The notes under the pieces: generated by a model
Databases searched by the model: none
What the model saw: only the letters and a program-made list of their open reading frames with translations
Told to the model about the DNA's origin: nothing
Part shown: positions 9,627-19,549 of the stretch, piece after piece
Layout of the letters: every line of letters starts with the position of its first letter
Numbering within the stretch: the first letter of the stretch is position 1
Position numbers and translations under genes: made by a program
Origin: Pseudomonadota bacterium
GTDB taxonomy: Bacteria; Pseudomonadota; Gammaproteobacteria; Burkholderiales; Ferrovaceae
Assembly: GCA_021808815.1 (NCBI GenBank)
Contig: JAKBAT010000006.1
Span: 1 to 32,012, forward strand
DNA: 32,012 nucleotides
Direction: 5' to 3'

Positions 9627-9659
9627 CAATGACGTGTATTCGCACCACATGCCAGCGTT

Positions 9660-9995
9660 TCAGGCGCCGCGACGGATATCCTTGTTCATTTTCAGGGCCA
9701 GCGTACCCACACTGCCGCCATTGAAGGCCTGCTGGTAGCCCAGCTGGCGCATGACCGACAAGGCGTGCCCGGAGCGGGCCCCCGAGCGGCAGTACAGGAT
9801 GACCGGGGTATTCTTGTCCGGCACCACCCGATGGATGTCATGGTTGAACCGGTCAAGCGGCAGGTTGAAGGCGCCGTCGATGTGCCCCGACATGAATTCC
9901 GTGTGGCTGCGCACATCGATCAGGCGAGCATCCTGGGGCAGGTCAACGGCATCCCGGCCGCTGATGGCCCCCATGAAATGTGAAAAAAAACCCAT
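9660..9995 (-). CDS. Single-domain rhodanese (sulfurtransferase)
   Basis: This is a 111-residue cytoplasmic rhodanese. The active-site loop CRSGARS begins at C69, which would carry the persulfide. Conserved LIDVRSHTEF and the SGHIDGAFNLP segment complete the fold. It has no signal peptide or membrane segment. It is the last gene of the pump/SQR operon, 21 nt after the sqr stop, so it is likely to accept or move sulfane sulfur produced by SQR. The CRSGxR loop resembles the rhodanese half of E. coli YgaP; the matching YgaP-type membrane part is encoded separately at 12772-12981 in the same operon. Its substrate (glutathione persulfide, thiosulfate or polysulfide) cannot be told from sequence. 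No clear terminator is seen in the 33 nt between it and the converging U32 gene. Confidence 0.9.
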   Translation of the reverse strand: MGFFSHFMGAISGRDAVDLPQDARLIDVRSHTEFMSGHIDGAFNLPLDRFNHDIHRVVPDKNTPVILYCRSGARSGHALSVMRQLGYQQAFNGGSVGTLALKMNKDIRRGA

Positions 9996-10016
9996 TGCGT
10001 CGTACTCCCCAGTCCT

Positions 10017-12771
<2,755 letters not shown>

Positions 12772-12778
<7 letters not shown>

Positions 12779-12981
12779 CCGGCAGGCAAGCCCAATTTGC
12801 GCAACAGGGTTTCCATCAGACACCAGCGGGTGAGTCCGCTTTGCAGTATGTTCGCTCCCACGAACGCCGTAAATGCCAGCCACCACTGACTCAGGAACAG
12901 GGGGCTGCCTTGCACGCCCAATGCCAACGAAATCAGTATAAAACTCCCTGCAATAACATGCACCAGTCGCCATGAAGTCAT
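12772..12981 (-). CDS. DUF2892 (YgaP-like transmembrane) small membrane protein
   Basis: The 69-residue protein has two transmembrane stretches, roughly residues 6-24 and 31-47, separated by a short loop, and ends with QSGLTRWCLMETLLRKLGL. That tail matches the DUF2892/YgaP transmembrane family, where a Q-S-x-x-T-x-x-C-x-[ML] motif is typical. In E. coli YgaP this module is fused to a rhodanese, and the fused protein handles sulfide and thiocyanate and is controlled by the persulfide sensor YgaV. Here the rhodanese is a separate gene at the other end of the operon. The start codon overlaps the RND stop (ATGA), and the stop overlaps the TolC-like start by 7 nt, so expression is tightly tied to the pump genes. 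Confidence 0.85.
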
Positions 12982-15900
12982 TTGTGCTCTCCTTGTGTCG
13001 GAACTGCCGGTTGACGATGTTGGTAGGCCGCGAAATACAGCATGGGAATCACCACCAGGGTCAACATCGTGGATACGAAAATGCCGAATATCAGTGAAAT
13101 GGCCAGCCCGTTGAAAATTGGGTCATCCAGTATGAAGAACGCCCCCAGCATGGCGGCCAGGCCCGTGAGCAGGATCGGCTGGGCGCGGGTGATGGCCGAA
13201 CGCACGATGGCCTCCCTGAGCGCCACGCCTTCCCTGAGTTGCAGGTTGACGAAATCCACCAGCAGGATGGAATTGCGCACGATGATGCCCGCCAGGGCGA
13301 TCATGCCGATCATGCTGGTGGCAGTGAACTGGGCCCCGAGCAGGGCATGGCCCGGCATGACGCCAATGATGGTCAGCGGAATCGGTGCCATGATGATGAG
13401 CGGCACGAGATACGACCCGAACTGCGCCACCACCAGCAGATAGATCAGCACGAGTCCCACGGCATAGGCTGCCCCCATGTCGCGGAACGTCTCGTAGGTC
13501 ACCTGCCACTCGCCATCCCACTTGAGGGTATAGCCTCGATAGGGATCTTCGGGCTGGTGAATGAAATAGTCCGTCAAATGCCCGCCACCGGGCGTGCTGA
13601 TGCGGGACAGGGCGCTGCGCATGGCAAACATGCCGTACAGGGGGCTGTCCACCTTGCCGGCCATGTCCCCCACCACGTAGTTCACCGGCAACAGGTCCTT
13701 GTGGTAAATCGGCTGCTCGCGCACGGCATCGGTGAGCGTCACCAGTTCGCGCAGGGGCACGAGCCGTCCCTGCGCACTGGTCACTCCCAGTTGCAGCAGG
13801 GTGTTGAGGTCCCCCTGCCGGGTATCCGGCAATTGCACCCAGGCCGATGCGGGGAATTTGGTCTGATCGTGCAGCCAGGTGACCGCCTCGCCCGACAGCG
13901 CGGTTTGCAGCGTGGTGGCGATCGTCGCCTGGGAAATGCCCAGGAGGGCGGCCTTGCGCCGGTCCACGGTCAACATTTTCTTGGGGGCATCGGCAATGCT
14001 GCTGTCGTCCACGTCCACCACGCCCGGCGCCTGTTCGAAGACATGCCGCACCGCCTGGGCCACTTCACGGCGACCGTGGGCATCAGGCCCATATATTTCC
14101 GCCACGATGGGAGACAGCACGGGCGGCCCCGGGGGCACCTCGATCAGTTTGACATTGGCTCCAAAACGCTTGCCGATCGCCTGCAGGTGGGGACGTATGC
14201 GGGTGGCAATGGCGTGGCTCTGCTCCTTGCGGTGGTGCTTGTCCACCAGGTTAACCTGCAGGTCACCCACTTCCCCGCCGGAGCGCAGGTAGTATTGCCG
14301 CACCAGCCCGTTGAAATTGATGGGGGCGGAAGTCCCGGCATACGCCTGGTAATCCGTCACTTCCGGCACGGTGGCAAGGTAGGCCCCCATTTCGTGGAGC
14401 ACCGCCGCCGTCTCCTCAAGGGGCGTGCCTGCTGGCATGTCCACCACCACCTGAAACTCCGACTTGTTGTCGAAAGGCAGCATCTTGAGCAGGACAAGCC
14501 CCGTGGCAGGCAGCAACAATGAAATGCCGATCAGGCCGGCCACGACAAGCCCCAGAAGCCCCCGGTTACGGCGGCCGCGCTGGTCGTCGAGCAGGGGGGT
14601 AAAAATTTTGTGGAATACCGGTGCCAGCCGCCGCGACAATCCGCCGCCATGGCCATCAACCACACCATGGGAGGGTTTCATCCAGAGACGGGCGAGCCAG
14701 GGCGTCACCACGAAGGCAATGGTCAGGGACAGGAGCATGCCCATGCTGGCATTGATGGGGATCGGGCTCATGTAGGGACCCATGAGCCCGCTCACGAAGG
14801 CCATGGGCAACAGGGCGGCAATCACGGTCAAGGTCGCCAGGATGGTGGGCCCCCCCACTTCGTCCACTGCACCGGGAATGAGTTCGCGCAAGGTCTTGTG
14901 GGGAAACAGTTGCTGGTGGCGGTGAATGTTTTCCACCACCACGATCGCATCGTCCACCAGTATCCCGATGGAAAATATCAGGGCAAACAGGGAAACCCGG
15001 TTGAGGGTGAAGCCCCAGGCCCAGGAGGCAAACAGGGTGACCATCAGCGTCAGGATCACGGCCGATCCCACGATGGCGGCTTCGCGCCGGCCCAGGGCCA
15101 GGAATACCAGGGCCACCACCGACGCCGTGGCGAAGAGGAGCTTCTGGATCAGCTTTTTGGCCTTGTCGTTGGCGGTTTCCCCGTAATTGCGGGTTTCGGC
15201 CACCTGCACGTCCGCAGGGATGACCGTGTTCTTCAGGATGGCCACCTGGGACATGATCGCGTTGGCCACGTCGATGGCATTTTCACCCGGTTTCTTGGTC
15301 ACGGTAATGGTCACGGCCGGGTACTCCGACGGCCCCGCCTTGCCGGCCTCGCCGTACCACACATAGCGCTTCGGCGTCAGGGGTCCGTTGCGCACATCGG
15401 CCACTTCACGCAGGTACACCGGGCGGCCTCCGCTCACGCCGACCACCAGTTCCCCCACATCCCGGGCATCCTTCAGGTAATCGCCCGATTCCAGGGCCAC
15501 GGCATGGTTGTCCTGGAGCAGGTCGCCCAGGGGCAGGCCCAGGTTGGCCGACGCCAGGGCCGCCTTGAGCTGGGAAAGGGAAATGCCGGTACTGTTCAAG
15601 CGTGCCGGGTCGATTTCCACCCGCACTGCCCGTCCCGGGCCGCCCAGCGTGGTGACTTCGCGAGTGCCGCGCACACGCTTCAAGTCCGCCTCGATACTGT
15701 GAGCCACCCGCTCCAGATCATAAGCACCGGTGTCGGGGTTCTTGCTGTAGAGCGTGAGCGTGACGATCGGCACATCGTCGATGCCTTTGGGCTTGATGAT
15801 GGGGGGCAAGGCCCCCAATCCACGAGGGAGCCAGTCGGCATTGGCATTGACCGTGTCATACAGGCGCACCAGGGCCTCGATGCGCGGCACCCCCACCTTG

Positions 15901-16205
15901 AACTGCACCGTCATGACGGCAAGCCCCGGGCGGGAAACCGACATCACGTGCTCGATCCCCTGGATCTGCGACAGCACCTGTTCGGCGGGTGTCGCCACCA
16001 TCTGTTCCACGTCGCGGGCCGAAGCCCCGGGAAAGGGAATCAGCACGTTGGCCATGGTCACGTTGATCTGGGGCTCCTCCTCGCGCGGGGTCACCACCAC
16101 GGCAAACACGCCCAGCAGGAAAGCCACCAGTGCCAGCAAAGGCGTGATCTGGGCAACCTGGAAATAGGAGGCGATGCGCCCTGAAATGCCCAATGGTGAA
16201 TGCAT
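12978..16205 (-). CDS. RND efflux transporter permease (AcrB superfamily)
   Basis: This is a 1075-residue inner-membrane proton-driven pump of the AcrB/CusA superfamily. It has an N-terminal transmembrane helix at about residues 20-38, a large periplasmic porter/docking region, a central membrane block, a second periplasmic loop and a C-terminal block with AGIIVRNSILLVDF. The fourth helix reads IGILVDDAIVVVENI; the paired aspartates D418 and D419 are the proton relay of the hydrophobe/amphiphile type, not the single aspartate of heavy-metal (CusA) pumps. Early REEEPQINVT is typical of a subgroup common in beta- and gammaproteobacteria. It lies 7 nt after the fusion-protein gene and overlaps the DUF2892 gene by 4 nt. 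The substrate is unknown; co-transcription with SQR and rhodanese suggests a sulfur-related role (inference). Confidence 0.94.
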   Translation of the reverse strand: MHSPLGISGRIASYFQVAQITPLLALVAFLLGVFAVVVTPREEEPQINVTMANVLIPFPGASARDVEQMVATPAEQVLSQIQGIEHVMSVSRPGLAVMTVQFKVGVPRIEALVRLYDTVNANADWLPRGLGALPPIIKPKGIDDVPIVTLTLYSKNPDTGAYDLERVAHSIEADLKRVRGTREVTTLGGPGRAVRVEIDPARLNSTGISLSQLKAALASANLGLPLGDLLQDNHAVALESGDYLKDARDVGELVVGVSGGRPVYLREVADVRNGPLTPKRYVWYGEAGKAGPSEYPAVTITVTKKPGENAIDVANAIMSQVAILKNTVIPADVQVAETRNYGETANDKAKKLIQKLLFATASVVALVFLALGRREAAIVGSAVILTLMVTLFASWAWGFTLNRVSLFALIFSIGILVDDAIVVVENIHRHQQLFPHKTLRELIPGAVDEVGGPTILATLTVIAALLPMAFVSGLMGPYMSPIPINASMGMLLSLTIAFVVTPWLARLWMKPSHGVVDGHGGGLSRRLAPVFHKIFTPLLDDQRGRRNRGLLGLVVAGLIGISLLLPATGLVLLKMLPFDNKSEFQVVVDMPAGTPLEETAAVLHEMGAYLATVPEVTDYQAYAGTSAPINFNGLVRQYYLRSGGEVGDLQVNLVDKHHRKEQSHAIATRIRPHLQAIGKRFGANVKLIEVPPGPPVLSPIVAEIYGPDAHGRREVAQAVRHVFEQAPGVVDVDDSSIADAPKKMLTVDRRKAALLGISQATIATTLQTALSGEAVTWLHDQTKFPASAWVQLPDTRQGDLNTLLQLGVTSAQGRLVPLRELVTLTDAVREQPIYHKDLLPVNYVVGDMAGKVDSPLYGMFAMRSALSRISTPGGGHLTDYFIHQPEDPYRGYTLKWDGEWQVTYETFRDMGAAYAVGLVLIYLLVVAQFGSYLVPLIIMAPIPLTIIGVMPGHALLGAQFTATSMIGMIALAGIIVRNSILLVDFVNLQLREGVALREAIVRSAITRAQPILLTGLAAMLGAFFILDDPIFNGLAISLIFGIFVSTMLTLVVIPMLYFAAYQHRQPAVPTQGEHK

Positions 16206-16212
16206 GGCGCCC

Positions 16213-17262
16213 TCAGTTCCCCGCTGCAGTCAACGCGGCCTGGGCATCCGGCGCCACTTTCTCGCCAGGGTTGAGTCCGCTCAGCACTTCCACCTGATCA
16301 TTCCAGACTTGCCCCAGGCGCACCTGGCGCAACAGGGGATGACCCTGGGCATCCAACACATACAGCCCGGTCATTTCTGCCCGGCGCACCACCGCCGCCA
16401 GGGGCACACGCAGGGGAGCCGCCATTTTTCCGCTGCCGGGTATCCATGCCCGGGCAAACATGCCCGGCACCAGGCCATTGGCAGGTGGCAGACCGAAGCG
16501 CACCTCCACCGTATGGGTGGCGGCATCCACGGTGGGCAGCACCTTGACGGAAAGGGGTACCACCCACTGTGCGCGTTCGGAATGCCCCGGCAGCTCGATG
16601 CGGGCCGCATTGCCCGTTGCCTCGCCTGCCAGCGCGCCCTGGGGAATATTGGCCGTGGCGCGCAGCCGGGCAGGATCGTAGAGGGTGAGCAGGGATCGTC
16701 CCGGCATGGCCATGTCCCCCACCACCACCGGTATTTCCGCTACCACGCCGGCATAGGGCGCCCGTACGGTGAAATAACCTGCCTGGGCCTGGGTAGCTGC
16801 TGCCTGGGCGGTTTGTGCCTCGGTTTCCGCCTGGGTTGCCTTGAACCGGGCCTCAGCCCTTTCCAATGCCGCCTGGCTGATGTAGTCCTGGGCAAACAAC
16901 TGCTTCTGCCGTTCCAGATCGCGTGTGGCCACCGCCAGCGCCGCCTGTGCGGAGCGTACCTGGGCTGCACTGGCAAGGGCTGCCTGATGGGCGGCCTGTC
17001 CGTCCAGGCGCAGCAGCACCTGCCCCGCCTGAACCCGGTCCCCCGGTTTCACCGCAATCTCCACCACGGCGCCGGCCACCTGGGCAGCCAGCACGGTTTG
17101 CCGTTCGGCTTCCACCACGGCATCGAAACTGTTCAGGGTGGTGGGAGGCGCCGCTGCCTCCGGTACTGTTGCCGGCGCTGCCAGGCCGAAATGCAGCGGC
17201 AGGACGACCAGGCCCAGCACCCCCAGCAATCCCTTCACCCATCTGTTTTTCACCAATTCCAT
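16213..17262 (-). CDS. RND efflux membrane fusion protein (periplasmic adaptor)
   Basis: This 349-residue HlyD/AcrA-type adaptor bridges the RND pump and the outer-membrane channel. The start chosen is ATG at 17262, which has a GGGAG ribosome site and yields a basic, hydrophobic leader ending near FGLAAPA; an ATG at 17334 lies in the regulatory region. Next come a lipoyl half-motif (VAGAVVEIAVKPGDRVQAGQVLLRLDG, residues about 61-87, split by a coiled-coil hairpin to about 165), the second lipoyl half (FTVRAPYAGVVAEI), a beta-barrel domain and a membrane-proximal domain. There is no cysteine in the leader, so it is not a lipoprotein. As the first gene of the operon, its expression is expected to depend on the promoter and palindrome at 17293-17365. 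Confidence 0.92.
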   Translation of the reverse strand: MELVKNRWVKGLLGVLGLVVLPLHFGLAAPATVPEAAAPPTTLNSFDAVVEAERQTVLAAQVAGAVVEIAVKPGDRVQAGQVLLRLDGQAAHQAALASAAQVRSAQAALAVATRDLERQKQLFAQDYISQAALERAEARFKATQAETEAQTAQAAATQAQAGYFTVRAPYAGVVAEIPVVVGDMAMPGRSLLTLYDPARLRATANIPQGALAGEATGNAARIELPGHSERAQWVVPLSVKVLPTVDAATHTVEVRFGLPPANGLVPGMFARAWIPGSGKMAAPLRVPLAAVVRRAEMTGLYVLDAQGHPLLRQVRLGQVWNDQVEVLSGLNPGEKVAPDAQAALTAAGN

Positions 17263-17292
17263 CCCTGTCTCCCGCCCAATACCATGCTGATG

Positions 17293-17321
17293 ACTATAAG
17301 CGTTACTGCCTGCCATGACCA
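17293..17321 (-). promoter_or_regulatory. Candidate sigma70-type promoter of the efflux/SQR operon
   Basis: Read on the minus strand, a -35-like TGGTCA (17316-17321) is followed after 17 nt by a -10 box TATAGT (17293-17298). These match the sigma70 consensus at 4/6 and 5/6 positions. The start of transcription would be about 30 nt ahead of the fusion-protein ATG at 17262. The palindrome at 17340-17365 lies 18 nt upstream of the -35 box. This is read by eye only. Confidence 0.4.
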
Positions 17322-17339
17322 TGCAATAATCCATGAAAC

Positions 17340-17365
17340 AACATTATGTATATTTATATAATGTT
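17340..17365. promoter_or_regulatory. AT-rich palindrome, candidate operator of the ArsR/BigR-like regulator
   Basis: A 26-nt imperfect palindrome has perfect 8-nt outer arms, AACATTAT and ATAATGTT, and matches its own reverse complement at most inner positions (about 22 of 26 overall). It is strikingly AT-rich in a GC-rich region and sits between the divergent regulator and efflux/SQR operon. On the plus strand it contains a perfect -10 box, TATAAT, at 17357-17362, and a second candidate, TATAGT, at 17372-17377 lies just downstream. Binding here could therefore shut off the regulator gene. BigR-type repressors are known to bind AT-rich palindromes over promoters; that this site is used is inference. 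Confidence 0.6.
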
Positions 17366-17408
17366 TTCGTGTATAGTGTCAACAGTTTTCGCATTGAGGA
17401 AAACAGAC

Positions 17409-17777
17409 ATGAAGGCAGATACCCCCTCAGCCACCCCTGATTTCAATGCCATGTACGCTTCGGCGGACCGCGCCTGCAGCCTGCTCAAGGTGCTCGCCAA
17501 TCCTGACCGGTTGGTACTGCTATGCCGGCTTGCGGGCGGCGAAAGCTGCGTGAGCGAACTGGAAGCCTCGCTGGATATCCGCCAGCCCACCCTGTCCCAG
17601 CAGCTCGCCGTACTGCGTGAGGAAGGATTGGTGAGCACGCGGCGCGCGGGCAAGCACATTTACTACAAAGTGACGAGCCCGAAATCGATCGCCATTCTCC
17701 AGGCGCTCCAGGAACAGTTCTGCACACCGGCAGACAAGACGAAACTCAGTGCGTTGCGACAGCCGCCTCGGGGTTGA
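17409..17777 (+). CDS. ArsR-family transcriptional regulator, BigR/SqrR/YgaV-like persulfide sensor candidate
   Basis: This 122-residue winged-helix repressor has the recognition helix in [18 protein letters not shown] (about residues 59-76) and the wing in [12 protein letters not shown]. Cysteines C39 (in RLVLLC) and C105 (in LQEQFC) are 66 residues apart and lie in the same two helices as the pair that forms a tetrasulfide or disulfide in BigR and SqrR; C23 and C47 are additional. No metal-binding ELCVCDL motif is present, which argues against arsenic or cadmium sensing. The start at 17409 has GAGGA 8 nt upstream; an earlier ATG at 17346 lies inside the operator. Divergent transcription from an operon with SQR, rhodanese and DUF2892 fits control by reactive sulfur. 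Its last 32 nt overlap the convergent cobA. Confidence 0.86.
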   Translation: MKADTPSATPDFNAMYASADRACSLLKVLANPDRLVLLCRLAGGESCVSELEASLDIRQPTLSQQLAVLREEGLVSTRRAGKHIYYKVTSPKSIAILQALQEQFCTPADKTKLSALRQPPRG

Positions 17778-18552
17778 ACCAGCGCAGGCTGGCATGCAGG
17801 GTCACCACGCCCCCCACGATGATCAGGGTGGGCGCCTGCAAGGCTGCCGCATGGGCTGCTTCCGCCAAGGTCCCGAGGCACCCGGTCACGACCCGCTGGC
17901 GCTGGGTGGTGCCCTGCTGCACGATGGCCGCAGGGGTCGTGGCAGGCAAACCGTGGGCCACCAATTCCCGGCAGAGCATCCCGATACCCTGCAGCCCCAT
18001 GTAGACCACCACGGTCTGGCCAGGGCGTGCCAGCAGGTCCCAGTCCAGATCCATGCTGCCGTCCTTCAGGTGCCCGGTCACGAACACGCAGGATTGCGCA
18101 TGATCGCGATGGGTCAGGGGAATGCCGGCATAGGCCGCAACGCCTGAAGCTGCCGTGATGCCGGGCACCACCTGGAAGGGAATGCGATGCCGCGACAGCT
18201 TCTCGATTTCCTCCCCGCCTCGCCCGAAAATGAAAGGATCACCCCCCTTGAGCCGGAGCACGCGCCGCCCTTCCAGGGCGAGACGTACCAGCAGGTCGTT
18301 GATCTCCTCCTGGGGCAAGGCATGGTTGCCGCGCCGTTTGCCCACGAATATCCGCTCGGCCCGCGGCGGGATCAGGGCCAGCACCTGCTTCGAAACCAGA
18401 TTGTCGTAGAGCACCACGTCAGCTTGCTGGATCAGGTGGTAGGCGCGCAGGGTCAGCAGGTCGGGGTCGCCCGGCCCAGCCCCGACCAGGTACACTTCGC
18501 CATTGGCACCCACCGGAGGCGGTGCAGAGGCTGGATCCGGCAAGGGGTTCAT
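17746..18552 (-). CDS. cobA: Uroporphyrinogen-III C-methyltransferase (SUMT)
   Basis: SUMT adds two SAM-derived methyl groups to uroporphyrinogen III to give precorrin-2, the branch-point to siroheme. The 268-residue protein is the single-domain form, without the CysG dehydrogenase/chelatase half. Motifs are [13 protein letters not shown] near residues 23-35, [15 protein letters not shown] at 101-115, PGITAASG, and a late [11 protein letters not shown]. The start ATG at 18552 overlaps the upstream ybiB-like stop as ATGA; a start at 18600 would lie inside that gene. It is the last gene of the dsr run, and a precorrin-2 supply makes sense for the siroheme enzyme DsrAB. Oxidation and iron insertion must come from elsewhere in the genome. 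The 3' end overlaps the convergent regulator gene by 32 nt. Confidence 0.95.
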   Translation of the reverse strand: MNPLPDPASAPPPVGANGEVYLVGAGPGDPDLLTLRAYHLIQQADVVLYDNLVSKQVLALIPPRAERIFVGKRRGNHALPQEEINDLLVRLALEGRRVLRLKGGDPFIFGRGGEEIEKLSRHRIPFQVVPGITAASGVAAYAGIPLTHRDHAQSCVFVTGHLKDGSMDLDWDLLARPGQTVVVYMGLQGIGMLCRELVAHGLPATTPAAIVQQGTTQRQRVVTGCLGTLAEAAHAAALQAPTLIIVGGVVTLHASLRWFNPEAAVATH

Positions 18553-19547
18553 GCCACCGCCTCGGATGCCGCGATGAAATGCCGGGGGCGTCGCTGCCAC
18601 AGGGTCTTGGCCTGGGCACAGGCCTCTTCTGGGGACAGCCGTTCGAGGGTGGCCAGGGCCACCGCCGCCGTTTCCACCACAGCCGCCACGGCATATTCGT
18701 CGTCGATCTCACCCCGCCAGAGCCGGGGCAGGCGCCGGCAGTCCATGGCTTCGTCGCGCAAGTGACGTTGTGCAAACCGGGCGGGCCAGTCTTCCTGCAG
18801 GGGCTGCCCGTCACGTACCCGCCATACACAGCAGGGGCTATCGGGATTGCGTTCCGGCTCGCCCCCCTCCCCCTTGAAAACCGCCATGTCCTGGTCCCGC
18901 AGCAACACTGCCGCCTGCCGGTGCACCTCGTCGTACCCGGGATGGAAAATTCCCAGCATCGCGGCACGGGCCCCCAGAGGATTGAGCATCCGCACCAGGG
19001 AATGCACGGGCGAACGCAATCCCAACAGGGTCTTGAGGTCCAGCAGTCCCTGCAGCAAGGGACTGACCTCCTCGAGCGGCAGGAAAGTAAAATTGCGCTC
19101 CCGCAACTGGGCGACCGCCTGGCTCGCCGAGGACGCAACGGTCCAGCCGAAGGCGGCCATGGCCTGGGGAACATAGACCCGCCCGACCGTACCGGACGTC
19201 ACACCGTGCAGGCACACCCGATGGCCGTGGCTCGCCAGCAACAACGCCGCCAACAGGTGCCAAGGCAGCTGGCGACGTTTGCCGGCATAGCAGGGCCAGT
19301 CCAGATCCACTGTCAGGGCAGGCGCTGCGGGCATGGTGGCACGTGCTGCCTGCACCATGCCGGCCAGTTCCGCCGCACTTTCCTCCTTGACCCGCATGAG
19401 CATCAGGAACGCGCCCACCTGCACGGGCTCCGCCAAGCCCGACAAAATCTGGGTCATGGCCTGGCAGGCTTCTTCCTGGCTCAGGTCGCGCATGCCGCGC
19501 CGGCCTTTTCCCAACACCTGGATGTACGTGGAGAATGGGGGTTCCAT
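18549..19547 (-). CDS. ybiB: YbiB/TrpD2-like glycosyltransferase-fold protein
   Basis: The 332-residue protein resembles the TrpD2/YbiB family, which has the anthranilate phosphoribosyltransferase (nucleoside phosphorylase class) fold but is not a tryptophan enzyme. A helical N-terminal domain carries [16 protein letters not shown] and [23 protein letters not shown] following domain has [19 protein letters not shown] and a central [22 protein letters not shown], much like TrpD. The glycine-rich phosphoribosyl-pyrophosphate loop of true TrpD is not evident, so catalysis is doubtful. E. coli YbiB has been described as a nucleic-acid-binding protein. The start is ATG at 19547, 2 nt after the dsrN stop; a longer reading to 19985 only shadows dsrN. 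The 3' end overlaps cobA by 4 nt, so it is embedded in the dsr/siroheme operon. Its role there is unknown. Confidence 0.8.
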   Translation of the reverse strand: MEPPFSTYIQVLGKGRRGMRDLSQEEACQAMTQILSGLAEPVQVGAFLMLMRVKEESAAELAGMVQAARATMPAAPALTVDLDWPCYAGKRRQLPWHLLAALLLASHGHRVCLHGVTSGTVGRVYVPQAMAAFGWTVASSASQAVAQLRERNFTFLPLEEVSPLLQGLLDLKTLLGLRSPVHSLVRMLNPLGARAAMLGIFHPGYDEVHRQAAVLLRDQDMAVFKGEGGEPERNPDSPCCVWRVRDGQPLQEDWPARFAQRHLRDEAMDCRRLPRLWRGEIDDEYAVAAVVETAAVALATLERLSPEEACAQAKTLWQRRPRHFIAASEAVA

Positions 19548-19549
19548 CG

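Noticed and set aside
9627-9659. A terminator between the converging U32 and rhodanese genes
   Set aside because: The 33-nt gap has no clear stem-loop with a T run.
12978-16205. RND permease as a heavy-metal (Cus/Czc-type) exporter
   Set aside because: The fourth helix carries the paired aspartates of hydrophobe/amphiphile pumps, and the adaptor and outer channel show no metal-binding methionine or histidine clusters.
17409-17777. ArsR-family gene as an arsenic or cadmium resistance regulator
   Set aside because: The metal-binding ELCVCDL motif is missing and no arsenic or metal resistance gene is nearby; the cysteine pair and neighbours fit a sulfur sensor better.
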